This document shows positions 1-6,360 of a stretch of DNA of 35,153 nucleotides, in pieces. Position numbers and translations under genes: made by a program. Under the pieces are notes generated by a model. It had not been told where the DNA came from. It saw only the letters and a program-made list of their open reading frames with translations, and ran no database searches. The DNA comes from a virus, in IMG/VR virus record IMGVR_UViG_3300027608_001389, positions 1 through 35,153 of that record. One strand, given 5' to 3'. Every line of letters starts with the position of its first letter. Positions within the stretch are counted from its first letter, which is position 1.

Positions 1-57
1 AACGACTACGGTGTAGTCAAGAAAGACATCTTTGCACAAACATACGAGAAAATGTAA
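1..57 (+). CDS. C-terminal end of an unidentified phage protein (partial)
   Basis: An open frame runs from the window edge to a TAA at 55-57, giving 18 residues that end in DIFAQTYEKM. Its stop overlaps the next start by one base (TAATG), the tight packing seen throughout this genome, so the two are probably translationally coupled. The tail vaguely resembles small phage proteins that end in a 'PDIFxxTYE' sequence, but 18 residues are too few to assign a family. Confidence 0.55.
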   Translation, partial: NDYGVVKKDIFAQTYEKM

Positions 58-887
58 TGAGAAAAAACTATTGGTCATGCAGTAAATTTGCAGACTGGGT
101 TCGAGGAACACCTAAACGAGGTGCACTAACCTCGGATGGATGGCACGAATGGGAAGTTGAAGCAAAAAGCTACAATCCTGTTCGTTATTGGATTGCGGAA
201 GAGGCCCTAGATGCAATCCAAAATTTTATATGGTGGCCTGTGGATCAATTATATGCTGTCAAATATTATATCAACAACCGATTTGTTTCTCGTACTCATA
301 GCCTTACCGCTCATCCCCGGGATATTAAGCCTGGCCAGTGGCAAGACGTGGGGAACCGCTTTTTGCCTTGCCTATTCAATGAGCTTGTTGATTTTGTTGA
401 AATAGAATCAGCTTGGAGTCACATTGCCTGGGGCGATAAAGAAGCTTGTGCCAAGTACAATCCTCCCTTCTGGGCAAGTGGTTGGTTCCGTTGGCGCACT
501 TGGCGTTGTCCACAAGCAGGTCTCGATCACTTAGATTGGGCAATGACACTGACTAACACTGACTGGTGCGAACCTAATCATCCAGAATATGGAACCCCTA
601 CATCACAAGCAGAACGTGCAAAAGAAATCAAAGAACTCTACACCTGGTGGACTGTGACCTATCGCAATCGTCCTGACCCTTACGATGCAAGTGGCTGGAG
701 TGAATACTGCGAAAAGACTCGCGAACTCAACGATGGCAGACTATTTGGTAGCAAAAAGACTCCCGAACTTGAAGAACTTAGCACACGATCACATAAACTG
801 CTACAGAAGATTGAAGCAGACTATGCGGCAGAAGACGAAGCTATGATGATTCGTCTGATTAAAGCTCGTGACAGTCTTTGGACTTAA
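57..887 (+). CDS. Conserved phage protein of unknown function, 276 aa
   Basis: Full-length frame starting one base inside the preceding stop codon. It is soluble, with no signal peptide or membrane segment, and unusually rich in Trp and Tyr (for example FWASGWFRWRTWR near residues 138-150). It contains long conserved-looking blocks such as YYINNRFVSRTHSLTAHPRD and DVGNRFLPCLFNELVDFVE. From memory this pattern recurs as a conserved hypothetical protein in T4-like cyanophages and related marine or freshwater myoviruses; no biochemical role is known to me. The frame opened at 211 (hydrophobic, 64 aa) lies wholly inside this gene and is taken as a shadow. Confidence 0.8.
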   Translation: MRKNYWSCSKFADWVRGTPKRGALTSDGWHEWEVEAKSYNPVRYWIAEEALDAIQNFIWWPVDQLYAVKYYINNRFVSRTHSLTAHPRDIKPGQWQDVGNRFLPCLFNELVDFVEIESAWSHIAWGDKEACAKYNPPFWASGWFRWRTWRCPQAGLDHLDWAMTLTNTDWCEPNHPEYGTPTSQAERAKEIKELYTWWTVTYRNRPDPYDASGWSEYCEKTRELNDGRLFGSKKTPELEELSTRSHKLLQKIEADYAAEDEAMMIRLIKARDSLWT

Positions 888-932
888 TTTGCCAAACTGT
901 GTCAACGAATCTTAGGGCTACCGCGTTATATA

Positions 933-957
933 TATGTAGGATATAAATTTCTACATA
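933..957 (+). promoter_or_regulatory. Candidate late promoter (TATAAATT, 942-949) inside an inverted repeat
   Basis: TATAAATT at 942-949 is one base from the T4 late consensus TATAAATA and lies 28 nt before the ATG at 978. It sits in the loop of a perfect 7-bp inverted repeat (TATGTAG 933-939, CTACATA 951-957). Promoter function is inferred. Confidence 0.4.
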
Positions 958-977
958 ACCTAAAAGGAAACTTTATC

Positions 978-1184
978 ATGAAATTGATCGCAACTTTAAT
1001 CGCAACCTTGTTTGCTGCCACTGCATTTGCTCAAGCACCTGCCGCTAAAAAAGAAGAAAAGAAAGCTGATGCCAAGCCTGCTGTTACAGCACCAGCACCA
1101 GCACCAGCAGTTGTTGCGCCAGCAACGCCTGCCAAAAGTGAGCCTGCTAAGAAAGACGACAAGAAAGAGCCAGCTAAGAAGTAA
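978..1184 (+). CDS. Small exported Ala/Pro/Lys-rich protein, 68 aa
   Basis: Begins with a clear Sec signal peptide: MKLIATLIATLFAATAFA, followed by a likely signal peptidase I site (AFA|QA). The mature part of about 49 residues is low-complexity, alternating Lys/Glu/Asp clusters with an Ala-Pro stretch, and ends KKEPAKK. It is probably periplasmic and intrinsically disordered. The start is supported by AAAAGGAAA about 7 nt upstream. The signal peptide style and composition resemble small secreted proteins of Betaproteobacteria, so acquisition from the host is plausible. The last 15 nt, including the stop, are identical to the end of the exported gene at 1412-1672. An open frame with good coding character continues in another frame straight after its stop. 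Confidence 0.7.
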   Translation: MKLIATLIATLFAATAFAQAPAAKKEEKKADAKPAVTAPAPAPAVVAPATPAKSEPAKKDDKKEPAKK

Positions 1185-1365
1185 TCCAAAGGGTCTAGAC
1201 GATAGTGACTTTGAAGTTGACGACGAAGTCACTTTTGGTCGTAATCGACAAGCAACAAAATTTGGTAAAGTCGTTGAAGATGATGACCTATCAGATCATG
1301 TAAAATTTAGATTATGGCTAGCTAGACAAATTGCATTAGCAAAATACAGAGAAGTCCATGGTTAA
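1183..1365 (+). pseudogene. Coding-like segment without its own start (frameshift product or 5'-truncated gene)
   Basis: This frame encodes an acidic then amphipathic sequence (LDDSDFEVDDEVTFGRNRQ, later DHVKFRLWLARQIALAKY) that looks like a real cytoplasmic phage protein. Between 1183 and the TAA at 1363-1365 there is no ATG, GTG or TTG in frame. Upstream in-frame starts (ATG 1012, ATG 1066, GTG 1138) would run through the 978 gene out of frame, give a Lys/Leu/Gln-rich artefact-like sequence, and lack a convincing ribosome site. Options are a +1 frameshift at the end of the 978 gene, loss of the 5' end by recombination when that gene was inserted, or an assembly indel. An 8-bp inverted repeat (1204-1211 with 1226-1233) lies just downstream of the 978 stop. 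The boundary given is that of the coding-like part. Confidence 0.5.
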
Positions 1366-1366
1366 T

Positions 1367-1381
1367 AGCCCTGGGCTTTTT
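1367..1381 (+). terminator. Weak Rho-independent terminator
   Basis: AGCC (1367-1370), a 3-nt loop and GGCT (1374-1377) are followed by a run of Ts. It comes directly after the stop at 1365. The stem is short, so efficiency is doubtful. Confidence 0.4.
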
Positions 1382-1384
1382 GTG

Positions 1385-1390
1385 TAAATA
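1385..1390 (+). promoter_or_regulatory. Late promoter motif TAAATA for the gene at 1412
   Basis: GTGTAAATA ends 21 nt before ATG 1412, with AAAGGAG between, so a transcript starting a few bases after the motif would carry a normal short leader. It is assigned by similarity to the T4 and cyanophage late motif. Confidence 0.5.
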
Positions 1391-1411
1391 AATAATCAAA
1401 AGGAGACTGCT

Positions 1412-1672
1412 ATGAAATTATTAGCCGCGTTAGTATTAGGATTATCGTTAGGTCTAGCACAAGCTAGCGAACCAGCAAAGAAGCCAGAAGGCGAAACTAA
1501 AGATGTTAAAGCCAATGGCAAAACTGTAGAAGTACGTGTACCAAAATCGGCTCATATTGACTGCAAAGACAAGGCCAATGCAGACAAGACTGAGTGCAAG
1601 AAACAGCCAAAAGAAATGCCAAAAATTGACAAGCCTGTAGTAGAAAAGAAAGCTGAACCAGCTAAGAAGTAA
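1412..1672 (+). CDS. Small exported Lys-rich protein with two cysteines, 86 aa
   Basis: The N-terminus MKLLAALVLGLSLGLAQA is a good Sec signal peptide with cleavage expected at AQA|SE. The mature domain is Lys-rich and contains two cysteines (HIDCKDKANADKTECKK) spaced to form one disulfide in the periplasm. It ends EPAKK like the exported protein at 978-1184, with a shared 15-nt 3' end (1658-1672). AAAGGAG 5-6 nt before the ATG supports the start. A late promoter motif lies upstream and a strong terminator downstream, so this is probably a single-gene late transcript. No family was recognised; a role at the cell envelope late in infection is a guess. Confidence 0.75.
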   Translation: MKLLAALVLGLSLGLAQASEPAKKPEGETKDVKANGKTVEVRVPKSAHIDCKDKANADKTECKKQPKEMPKIDKPVVEKKAEPAKK

Positions 1673-1682
1673 AATAACACGG

Positions 1683-1726
1683 CCCTAACCTCTGCGGATT
1701 GATCATCCTGGCACGTTAGGGTTTTT
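1683..1726 (+). terminator. Rho-independent terminator
   Basis: CCCTAAC (1683-1689) pairs with GTTAGGG (1715-1721), followed by TTTTTC. The loop is 25 nt. It separates the exported-protein gene from the promoter at 1745. Confidence 0.75.
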
Positions 1727-1744
1727 CTTTTGGCTAAAAATCCG

Positions 1745-1773
1745 TTGACATATAAGTAGATTGACTGTATAAT
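1745..1773 (+). promoter_or_regulatory. Exact consensus sigma70 promoter
   Basis: TTGACA at 1745-1750, a 17-nt spacer and TATAAT at 1768-1773 match the bacterial housekeeping consensus in all 12 positions. The expected start is near 1780, giving a leader of about 26 nt to ATG 1806. It should be used by unmodified host RNA polymerase, hence early. Confidence 0.85.
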
Positions 1774-1805
1774 ATACATATTGTTTAACGCAAAGGAGCA
1801 CTTAA

Positions 1806-2981
1806 ATGGCAACTAAACTCAAAAAAGAATCTATCGCACTTCGTGAAAAAGCCAAACGTGACTACAGTCCAAGCTGGGTTGGTTGCGAAGCATGGGACGA
1901 GAATCAGTTTCTGCGTTACTTCCATAGTGCTATGAAGTACTATCGTATGGAAGCCAGCGGTAAAGAACTCAAAGTTAAAGTTATTGATTGGATGGGTAAA
2001 AATGGTTACGACAAAACGACTATCCAAAGTTTTAAGAAAACCAAAGACAATCGTTGTTCGTTGACTGTTGGCTCAATTGCTGCCTGCTTGCTCAAAGGTA
2101 TGCAAAGCACACGTCCAGACTTTAACAACGGTCGTGACACTGCCACTTGGTTGGGTGCAGAAATTGCCAAGATTATTGATGAAGGCAAAAACGACATTGA
2201 TGAAGACGCAGTTGTAGTCGATGACAAGCCTGCAGTTTATACCCCTAGCATTCAAGAACGTACTCGCGATGCAGCCTTGTTAATGACTGAAGAGATCGAA
2301 GACGCTTACGAGAGCTATCAAGCTGATCCAGAAAACTTTGACCCGAAAGCATTTAAGATGCTTAACTTGCTCAAAGGTAAAGGCGCAAAGGCAGCTCACG
2401 CACGTATCATTCGTGACTTCTATGCAGGCGATCTTGCAGAGCTAAATGAGCTAGCTAGCGGACAAGGTGATGAACAGTTGAAAGAAGGTTACAAGCACCG
2501 TACTCGTAAGCAGATCAAGAACTTTATTGCATTTTTACAAGAGATTGAATCAGCCTGTAACATGCTCATGCAAGAAGCCAAAGTTAACAAAAAGCCTCGC
2601 AAAACTAAAGCAGTTAGCAAAGACAAACTTGTTGCTAAACTTAAATTTAAGAAAACTGACGAGCCCCTAAAGTTGGTTAGTGTTAACCCTGCAGACATTA
2701 TTGGTGCTCAGGAACTGTGGGTGTTTAACAGTAAAACACGCAAGTTGGGCAAGTATGTTGCTGAGGAGTTTAAAGAACTTGGCGTTAAAGGCACTACAAT
2801 TACGGGTTTTAGTGAAATGAAATCTGTACAAAAGACTCTACGCAAGCCTGTAGAACAGTTGGCGGCCTTTAAAGCGGCTGGTAAAGTAGTGCTACGCAAG
2901 TTCTTAGAAGATATTAACGCCGTAGATACTAAAATGAACGGTCGTTTAAACGAAGAGACTCTTCTTCTTAAAGTAGCATAA
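1806..2981 (+). CDS. Conserved phage protein of unknown function, 391 aa
   Basis: Start chosen at the ATG with AAAGGAG 8 nt upstream, directly behind a perfect sigma70 promoter and a terminator, so it is an isolated, probably strong early unit. The protein is soluble and Lys-rich. Residues 1-60 hold a compact N-terminal block (SWVGCEAWDENQFLRYFHSA). An acidic linker lies near 130-150, the middle is helical, and a Lys-rich linker spans about 255-280. The C-terminal domain (about 290-391) contains WVFNSKTRKLG, VKGTTITGF and NGRLNEETLLLKV. Similar proteins are, as I recall, common conserved hypotheticals in T4-like phages of aquatic bacteria. The function is unknown; nucleic-acid binding is possible from the basic composition but unproven. 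Confidence 0.8.
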   Translation: MATKLKKESIALREKAKRDYSPSWVGCEAWDENQFLRYFHSAMKYYRMEASGKELKVKVIDWMGKNGYDKTTIQSFKKTKDNRCSLTVGSIAACLLKGMQSTRPDFNNGRDTATWLGAEIAKIIDEGKNDIDEDAVVVDDKPAVYTPSIQERTRDAALLMTEEIEDAYESYQADPENFDPKAFKMLNLLKGKGAKAAHARIIRDFYAGDLAELNELASGQGDEQLKEGYKHRTRKQIKNFIAFLQEIESACNMLMQEAKVNKKPRKTKAVSKDKLVAKLKFKKTDEPLKLVSVNPADIIGAQELWVFNSKTRKLGKYVAEEFKELGVKGTTITGFSEMKSVQKTLRKPVEQLAAFKAAGKVVLRKFLEDINAVDTKMNGRLNEETLLLKVA

Positions 2982-2990
2982 AACAATTAG

Positions 2991-3030
2991 GGCCGTGGAT
3001 AAATACTCAAAAGAGAGTATTTCCATGGCC
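2991..3030 (+). promoter_or_regulatory. Late promoter motif within a start-codon-sequestering hairpin
   Basis: GATAAATA at 2998-3005 matches the late motif. It is embedded in a long inverted repeat: GGCCGTGG (2991-2998) pairs with CCATGGCC (3023-3030, one G-U) and AAATACTC (3001-3008) pairs with GAGTATTT (3015-3022), with a 6-nt loop and a 2-nt bulge. The ATG at 3025-3027 and the purine-rich ribosome site at 3011-3017 lie inside the hairpin. A late transcript starting about six bases after the motif would lack the 5' arms. Confidence 0.65.
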
Positions 3031-4365
3031 TTAAACATTTTCGAACCGTTAAAATTTAGTACTCAAGGAATTAACGACCTTGCTACACAAGAAACACTCG
3101 TTATAACCAACGGTAAAATTACTGTTGATATAGTCGAACCTAAACGATCATTAACCTTTGCCGGCGGCAATTTTACCGATGTTAATAGCAAGGGTATTAA
3201 ATGGACCGACGGGCGCAAGAGTAAAACACTAGCATACAAAGATTCTACATTATGGACTGATCTAAGTGTTAATCTTGCAGAAGAATTAAGTTATCAAATT
3301 AACGACACTTTGGTGTTGTCTTTTACTGAATTAGGTTCTACTGTTACTAAAAGTAATTTAAAAACAGTAGGTATTCTTAAATCTTTAATTGTAGCAGGCA
3401 CTGCCGAGTTTGGCGGGTTTGCCTATGCTGTTAGCGATCTTAATAGATTTGGTATTAACACAGACTCCCCGGCGGCGGCTCTAGGTATTAACGAAAACGG
3501 TGTCGGTATTGTTATCGGCAGCACAAAAGCCAGTACAGCAGTTATTGGTACAAACACAAACGATAATTTAGAAATTGTCACCGATAATACCGCAAGAATA
3601 ACAATTTCAAACAGTGGCGATGTTAGAGTGCATGGAAAAATCTATGCCGACGAGGTCATTACACATAGATCTAGTCCGGTAGTGTTTAAAGCTTCTGATA
3701 CAGACAGTATCTACGGAAAAGGCATGGTTTGGTCAGCACCGTTTGAACCTAATAAACAATTCATATATTATGCCGACCCTGACAGAATTTGGTCAACAGA
3801 GATAATTGATCTAGCACCAGAAAAATATTTCTCAATTGAAAACAAAATGGTTCTAAGTAAAACTATGCTAGGATCAACTGTTGTAGAAAGTAGTCTTAAA
3901 AAATTAGGTGTGCTGACTGAATTACAAGTAGCAGGCGATGCCGCGGTAACTAGAACGCTGTCTACTAGTAAAATTGAAATTGGAAAATTCTCCGTCAACG
4001 AAAATAATCTAACAGTCACTGACGAATTTAATGTTATCAGAGGTAACACTAGTGAGTTAAAATTAGGCGCTGACATTACTATTGGTACTTCCGATAATAA
4101 TAACAGAACTGTATCTGTATATGGTAAATTAGCAGTTGGTGTTGCAAATCCCAAAGAAGATGTAAGTTTAACAGTAGCAGGATCAGTAAGTTTTGATAAC
4201 AAAAAATTTACCACAGGCGATAGTAAACCTACACTGGGAAATTACAACAAAGGCGATATTGTGTGGAACACCGATCCAAAAGCAACCGACTACATTGGAT
4301 GGGTATGTGTAACTGCAGGTAGTCCAGGTGCGTGGTTACCATTCGGTTCTATTGCAAGACAATAA
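3025..4365 (+). CDS. Fibre-like structural protein, 446 aa
   Basis: Start chosen at ATG 3025, behind AAGAGAG. An upstream in-frame GTG at 2995 is rejected because it precedes the late promoter motif. The sequence has the Gly/Thr/Asn-rich beta pattern of phage fibre or appendage proteins. It contains an internal duplication of about 75 residues: nt 3190-3420 (KGIKW...LSFTELGSTV...LIVAGTAEF) and nt 3718-3950 (KGMVW...LSKTMLGSTV...LQVAGDAAV). The C-terminal part (GDIVWNTDP, IGWVCVTAGSPGAWLPFG) is the kind of ending often seen on phage tail fibres and surface-binding proteins. A virion role is inferred from these features and the late promoter; the exact position in the particle is unknown. Confidence 0.7.
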   Translation: MALNIFEPLKFSTQGINDLATQETLVITNGKITVDIVEPKRSLTFAGGNFTDVNSKGIKWTDGRKSKTLAYKDSTLWTDLSVNLAEELSYQINDTLVLSFTELGSTVTKSNLKTVGILKSLIVAGTAEFGGFAYAVSDLNRFGINTDSPAAALGINENGVGIVIGSTKASTAVIGTNTNDNLEIVTDNTARITISNSGDVRVHGKIYADEVITHRSSPVVFKASDTDSIYGKGMVWSAPFEPNKQFIYYADPDRIWSTEIIDLAPEKYFSIENKMVLSKTMLGSTVVESSLKKLGVLTELQVAGDAAVTRTLSTSKIEIGKFSVNENNLTVTDEFNVIRGNTSELKLGADITIGTSDNNNRTVSVYGKLAVGVANPKEDVSLTVAGSVSFDNKKFTTGDSKPTLGNYNKGDIVWNTDPKATDYIGWVCVTAGSPGAWLPFGSIARQ

Positions 4366-4950
4366 GTGAATATCTGGGTTATAGGTAACGGCGAAAGTCG
4401 TAGAACTTTCGCCCTTAATCAAATAAAAGATCTAACAATAGGCTGCAACGCAGTTCACAGAGATTTTAACTGTGATAGATTTGTAGCTGTAGATCGACGC
4501 ATGGTTGAAGAAATACTTAGAAATGATGCTGTGACTAATAGTGCAGTCTATACTAGGCAAGACTGGTATAAGGAATGGTGTAGTGATCGAGTGCGGTCTT
4601 TACCAGATTTACCATTTGAGGGGACTGATAAAGTAGACAAACCGTTTCATTGGAACAGTGGTCCTTATGCAGTATTGTTAGCATCGATGATGTTGCCACA
4701 ACAAATACATTTGTTAGGTTTTGATCTTTGGAGTGTAGACGGGTTAGTTAATAATTTTTACAAAGGTACATCTAACTATTCTAAAACAGATTCCAAAAAA
4801 GTCATGCCAGACTTTTGGATTTACCAACTGGCAAAAGTTTTTAATTATTATAGTCAAATAGAGTTTATACAACATCAACAACAAGATTGGCGAATTCCAG
4901 ACAGCTGGTTGGCTATCAAGAACTTGACAATTGTCTACGATATAGTATAA
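4366..4950 (+). CDS. Putative sialyltransferase-like (GT42/DUF115-type fold) protein, 194 aa
   Basis: The frame begins with GTG immediately after the previous TAA, so it may be translated by re-initiation. Visible landmarks are VIGNGESRR near the N-terminus, IGCNAVHRDF, VAVDRRM, HWNSGPYAVLLASM and LLGFDLW. Their order matches the Rossmann-like fold of CstI/CstII sialyltransferases (AGNGPS near the N-terminus, a CN pair, SGVY, then a hydrophobic strand with GxD). Family GT42 enzymes move a CMP-activated nonulosonic acid to a lipooligosaccharide. A nearby kdsA makes an ulosonate, which is also CMP-activated, so a Kdo-type donor is an attractive inference. The similarity is motif-level only, and MptE/DUF115-like proteins share the fold. 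Confidence 0.5.
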   Translation: MNIWVIGNGESRRTFALNQIKDLTIGCNAVHRDFNCDRFVAVDRRMVEEILRNDAVTNSAVYTRQDWYKEWCSDRVRSLPDLPFEGTDKVDKPFHWNSGPYAVLLASMMLPQQIHLLGFDLWSVDGLVNNFYKGTSNYSKTDSKKVMPDFWIYQLAKVFNYYSQIEFIQHQQQDWRIPDSWLAIKNLTIVYDIV

Positions 4951-4988
4951 TTACTGTTAGCGGTCTTTTAACGTCATTCACCCCGCTT

Positions 4989-4996
4989 TATAAATT
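4989..4996 (+). promoter_or_regulatory. Candidate late promoter motif TATAAATT
   Basis: TATAAATT lies 42 nt before ATG 5039 and is identical to the motif at 942-949. It would serve the QueD-like/kdsA/glycosyltransferase run. Just upstream, AGCGG (4959-4963) and CCGCT (4983-4987) could form a weak hairpin. Confidence 0.35.
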
Positions 4997-5038
4997 CTGC
5001 ATGTCGTCAAACTTGCTACCTTACAAAGGAGACTAGAG

Positions 5039-5545
5039 ATGGCAAATCTACAAACAGTACAATACAAGTACACCAGCACCAAAGAGTATATCGATGCATT
5101 CCCTTGCGCTTATCGCCAATGGCGTGCCGATAGTCATTGTAATCTAAATCACGGCTATTCATTTAGTATGAAATTTTACTTTGGCACCAACGACCTAGAT
5201 GTCCGCAATTGGGCGGCAGACTATGGTGGTCTAAAAGAACTTAAAAAGATCCTAGAAGATCAATTCGATCATACTACATTAGTATCTCAGGATGATCCGG
5301 AACTTGAGTTCTACAAAGAAATGGAACGCCGTAAGCTGGCTAAACTTACAATCTTACCTAGAGTAGGATGTGAGAGTTTGGCAGACATGCTTTACAAATA
5401 TGTCAACGGAGTTTACATCCCGGACATGTGGGGAGAGGGAGAAAGCAAACGCTTGTGGTGCTATCGTGTAGAAGTACGTGAAACACAGGCTAATATGGCT
5501 TATCGAGAAGGACACCGTGAATGGAATGAGGATCTCTTTGCGTGA
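5039..5545 (+). CDS. 6-pyruvoyl-tetrahydropterin synthase / QueD-like T-fold protein, 168 aa
   Basis: AAAGGAG (5025-5031) precedes the ATG by 7 nt. The order of landmarks matches QueD/PTPS T-fold enzymes: FPCAYRQW (21-28), Cys34, NHGYSF (37-42), a DYGGLKELK stretch corresponding to DFxxLK, FDHTTLV with Asp77-His78, and VRET with Glu148. QueD converts dihydroneopterin triphosphate to 6-carboxytetrahydropterin in preQ0/queuosine synthesis. Aligned by eye with E. coli QueD, the catalytic Cys, Asp-His and Glu are kept. Two of three zinc ligands are Tyr here: Tyr25 for His of AAH, and Tyr40 for the second His of HGH. HGY is, as I recall, normal in a phage-rich subgroup, but Tyr25 looks atypical. 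It overlaps kdsA by four bases (GTGA). The family is likely; activity is uncertain. Confidence 0.7.
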   Translation: MANLQTVQYKYTSTKEYIDAFPCAYRQWRADSHCNLNHGYSFSMKFYFGTNDLDVRNWAADYGGLKELKKILEDQFDHTTLVSQDDPELEFYKEMERRKLAKLTILPRVGCESLADMLYKYVNGVYIPDMWGEGESKRLWCYRVEVRETQANMAYREGHREWNEDLFA

Positions 5546-6360
5546 TTACAATAAAAAATATAGAAATAGGCAAGAATAAACCACTTGCCTTAATTGCCGG
5601 ACCATGTCAGATTGAAAGTGCAGCTCATGCTCAAACAATGGCCGGCTCTATTAAAGAAATTGCAGATAAACTCAGTATTCCTTTTATCTACAAAAGTAGT
5701 TTTGACAAAGCTAACCGCAGTAGTGTTAGTACAAAGCGCGGAATTGGGATTGACGAAGGTCTAAAAATTCTCAATGCTGTTAAGCATATTTTCGGTGTTC
5801 CGGTACTTACAGACATTCACGAAAGTTATCAGGCACAGCTAGTTGCAGATGCAGGTATTGATGTAATTCAAATTCCTGCATTTCTATGCAGACAAACTGA
5901 CCTGTTACTTGCGGCTGGCCAAACTGGCAAAACAATTAATGTTAAGAAGGGACAATTCCTTGCACCTCACGATATGAAGAATGTTGCTGAAAAGATTGCC
6001 AGTACAGGAAACAAAAATATATTATTATGTGAAAGAGGATTTACTCATGGATACAACAATCTTGTAGTTGACATGCGTGGATTACCTATTATGGAAAGTA
6101 CTGGTTATCCTGTAGTTTTTGATTGTACACACTCTGTTCAACAACCAGGCGGCCTGGGAGTTGTATCCGGTGGTGATCGCAAGATGGTGCCTTACCTTGC
6201 CCGAGCAGCGGTTGCAACAGGATCAGTAAGTGCAGTGTTCATCGAAACTCATGAGGATCCAGATTCGGCACCTAGTGATGGACCTAATATGATTCCCCTT
6301 AATGAGCTAGAAAATCTGTTAACACAACTTAAAAATATACATGAGCTAGTAAATGGATAA
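5542..6360 (+). CDS. kdsA: 3-deoxy-8-phosphooctulonate synthase (Kdo-8-phosphate synthase), 272 aa
   Basis: KdsA condenses phosphoenolpyruvate with arabinose 5-phosphate to Kdo 8-phosphate, the committed step to the Kdo sugar of LPS. Start is GTG 5542, overlapping the previous TGA (GTGA). The sequence is full length and well conserved: IAGPCQIES (18-26), [11 protein letters not shown] (51-61), [25 protein letters not shown] (193-200), GGDR and FIETHEDP (233-240). Cys22, His197, Glu235 and Asp246 match the four metal ligands of the metal-dependent class (Cys11, His185, Glu222, Asp233 in the Aquifex enzyme), so it is not of the E. coli metal-free type, which has Asn at the Cys position. Its 3' end overlaps the next gene by 8 nt. 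All catalytic elements appear intact. Confidence 0.95.
   Translation: MITIKNIEIGKNKPLALIAGPCQIESAAHAQTMAGSIKEIADKLSIPFIYKSSFDKANRSSVSTKRGIGIDEGLKILNAVKHIFGVPVLTDIHESYQAQLVADAGIDVIQIPAFLCRQTDLLLAAGQTGKTINVKKGQFLAPHDMKNVAEKIASTGNKNILLCERGFTHGYNNLVVDMRGLPIMESTGYPVVFDCTHSVQQPGGLGVVSGGDRKMVPYLARAAVATGSVSAVFIETHEDPDSAPSDGPNMIPLNELENLLTQLKNIHELVNG

Noticed and set aside
211-405. 64-aa hydrophobic open frame that could be a membrane protein
   Set aside because: It lies entirely inside the well-formed 276-aa gene in another frame, without a ribosome site.
1012-1182. ATG-initiated 5' extension for the frame ending at 1365
   Set aside because: The extension is an out-of-frame reading of the exported-protein gene (Leu/Lys/Gln runs) and has no supporting ribosome site; only the part after 1183 looks coding.
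2995-3024. GTG 2995 as start of the fibre-like gene
   Set aside because: It precedes the late promoter motif and would encode an untypical N-terminus; ATG 3025 has a ribosome site.
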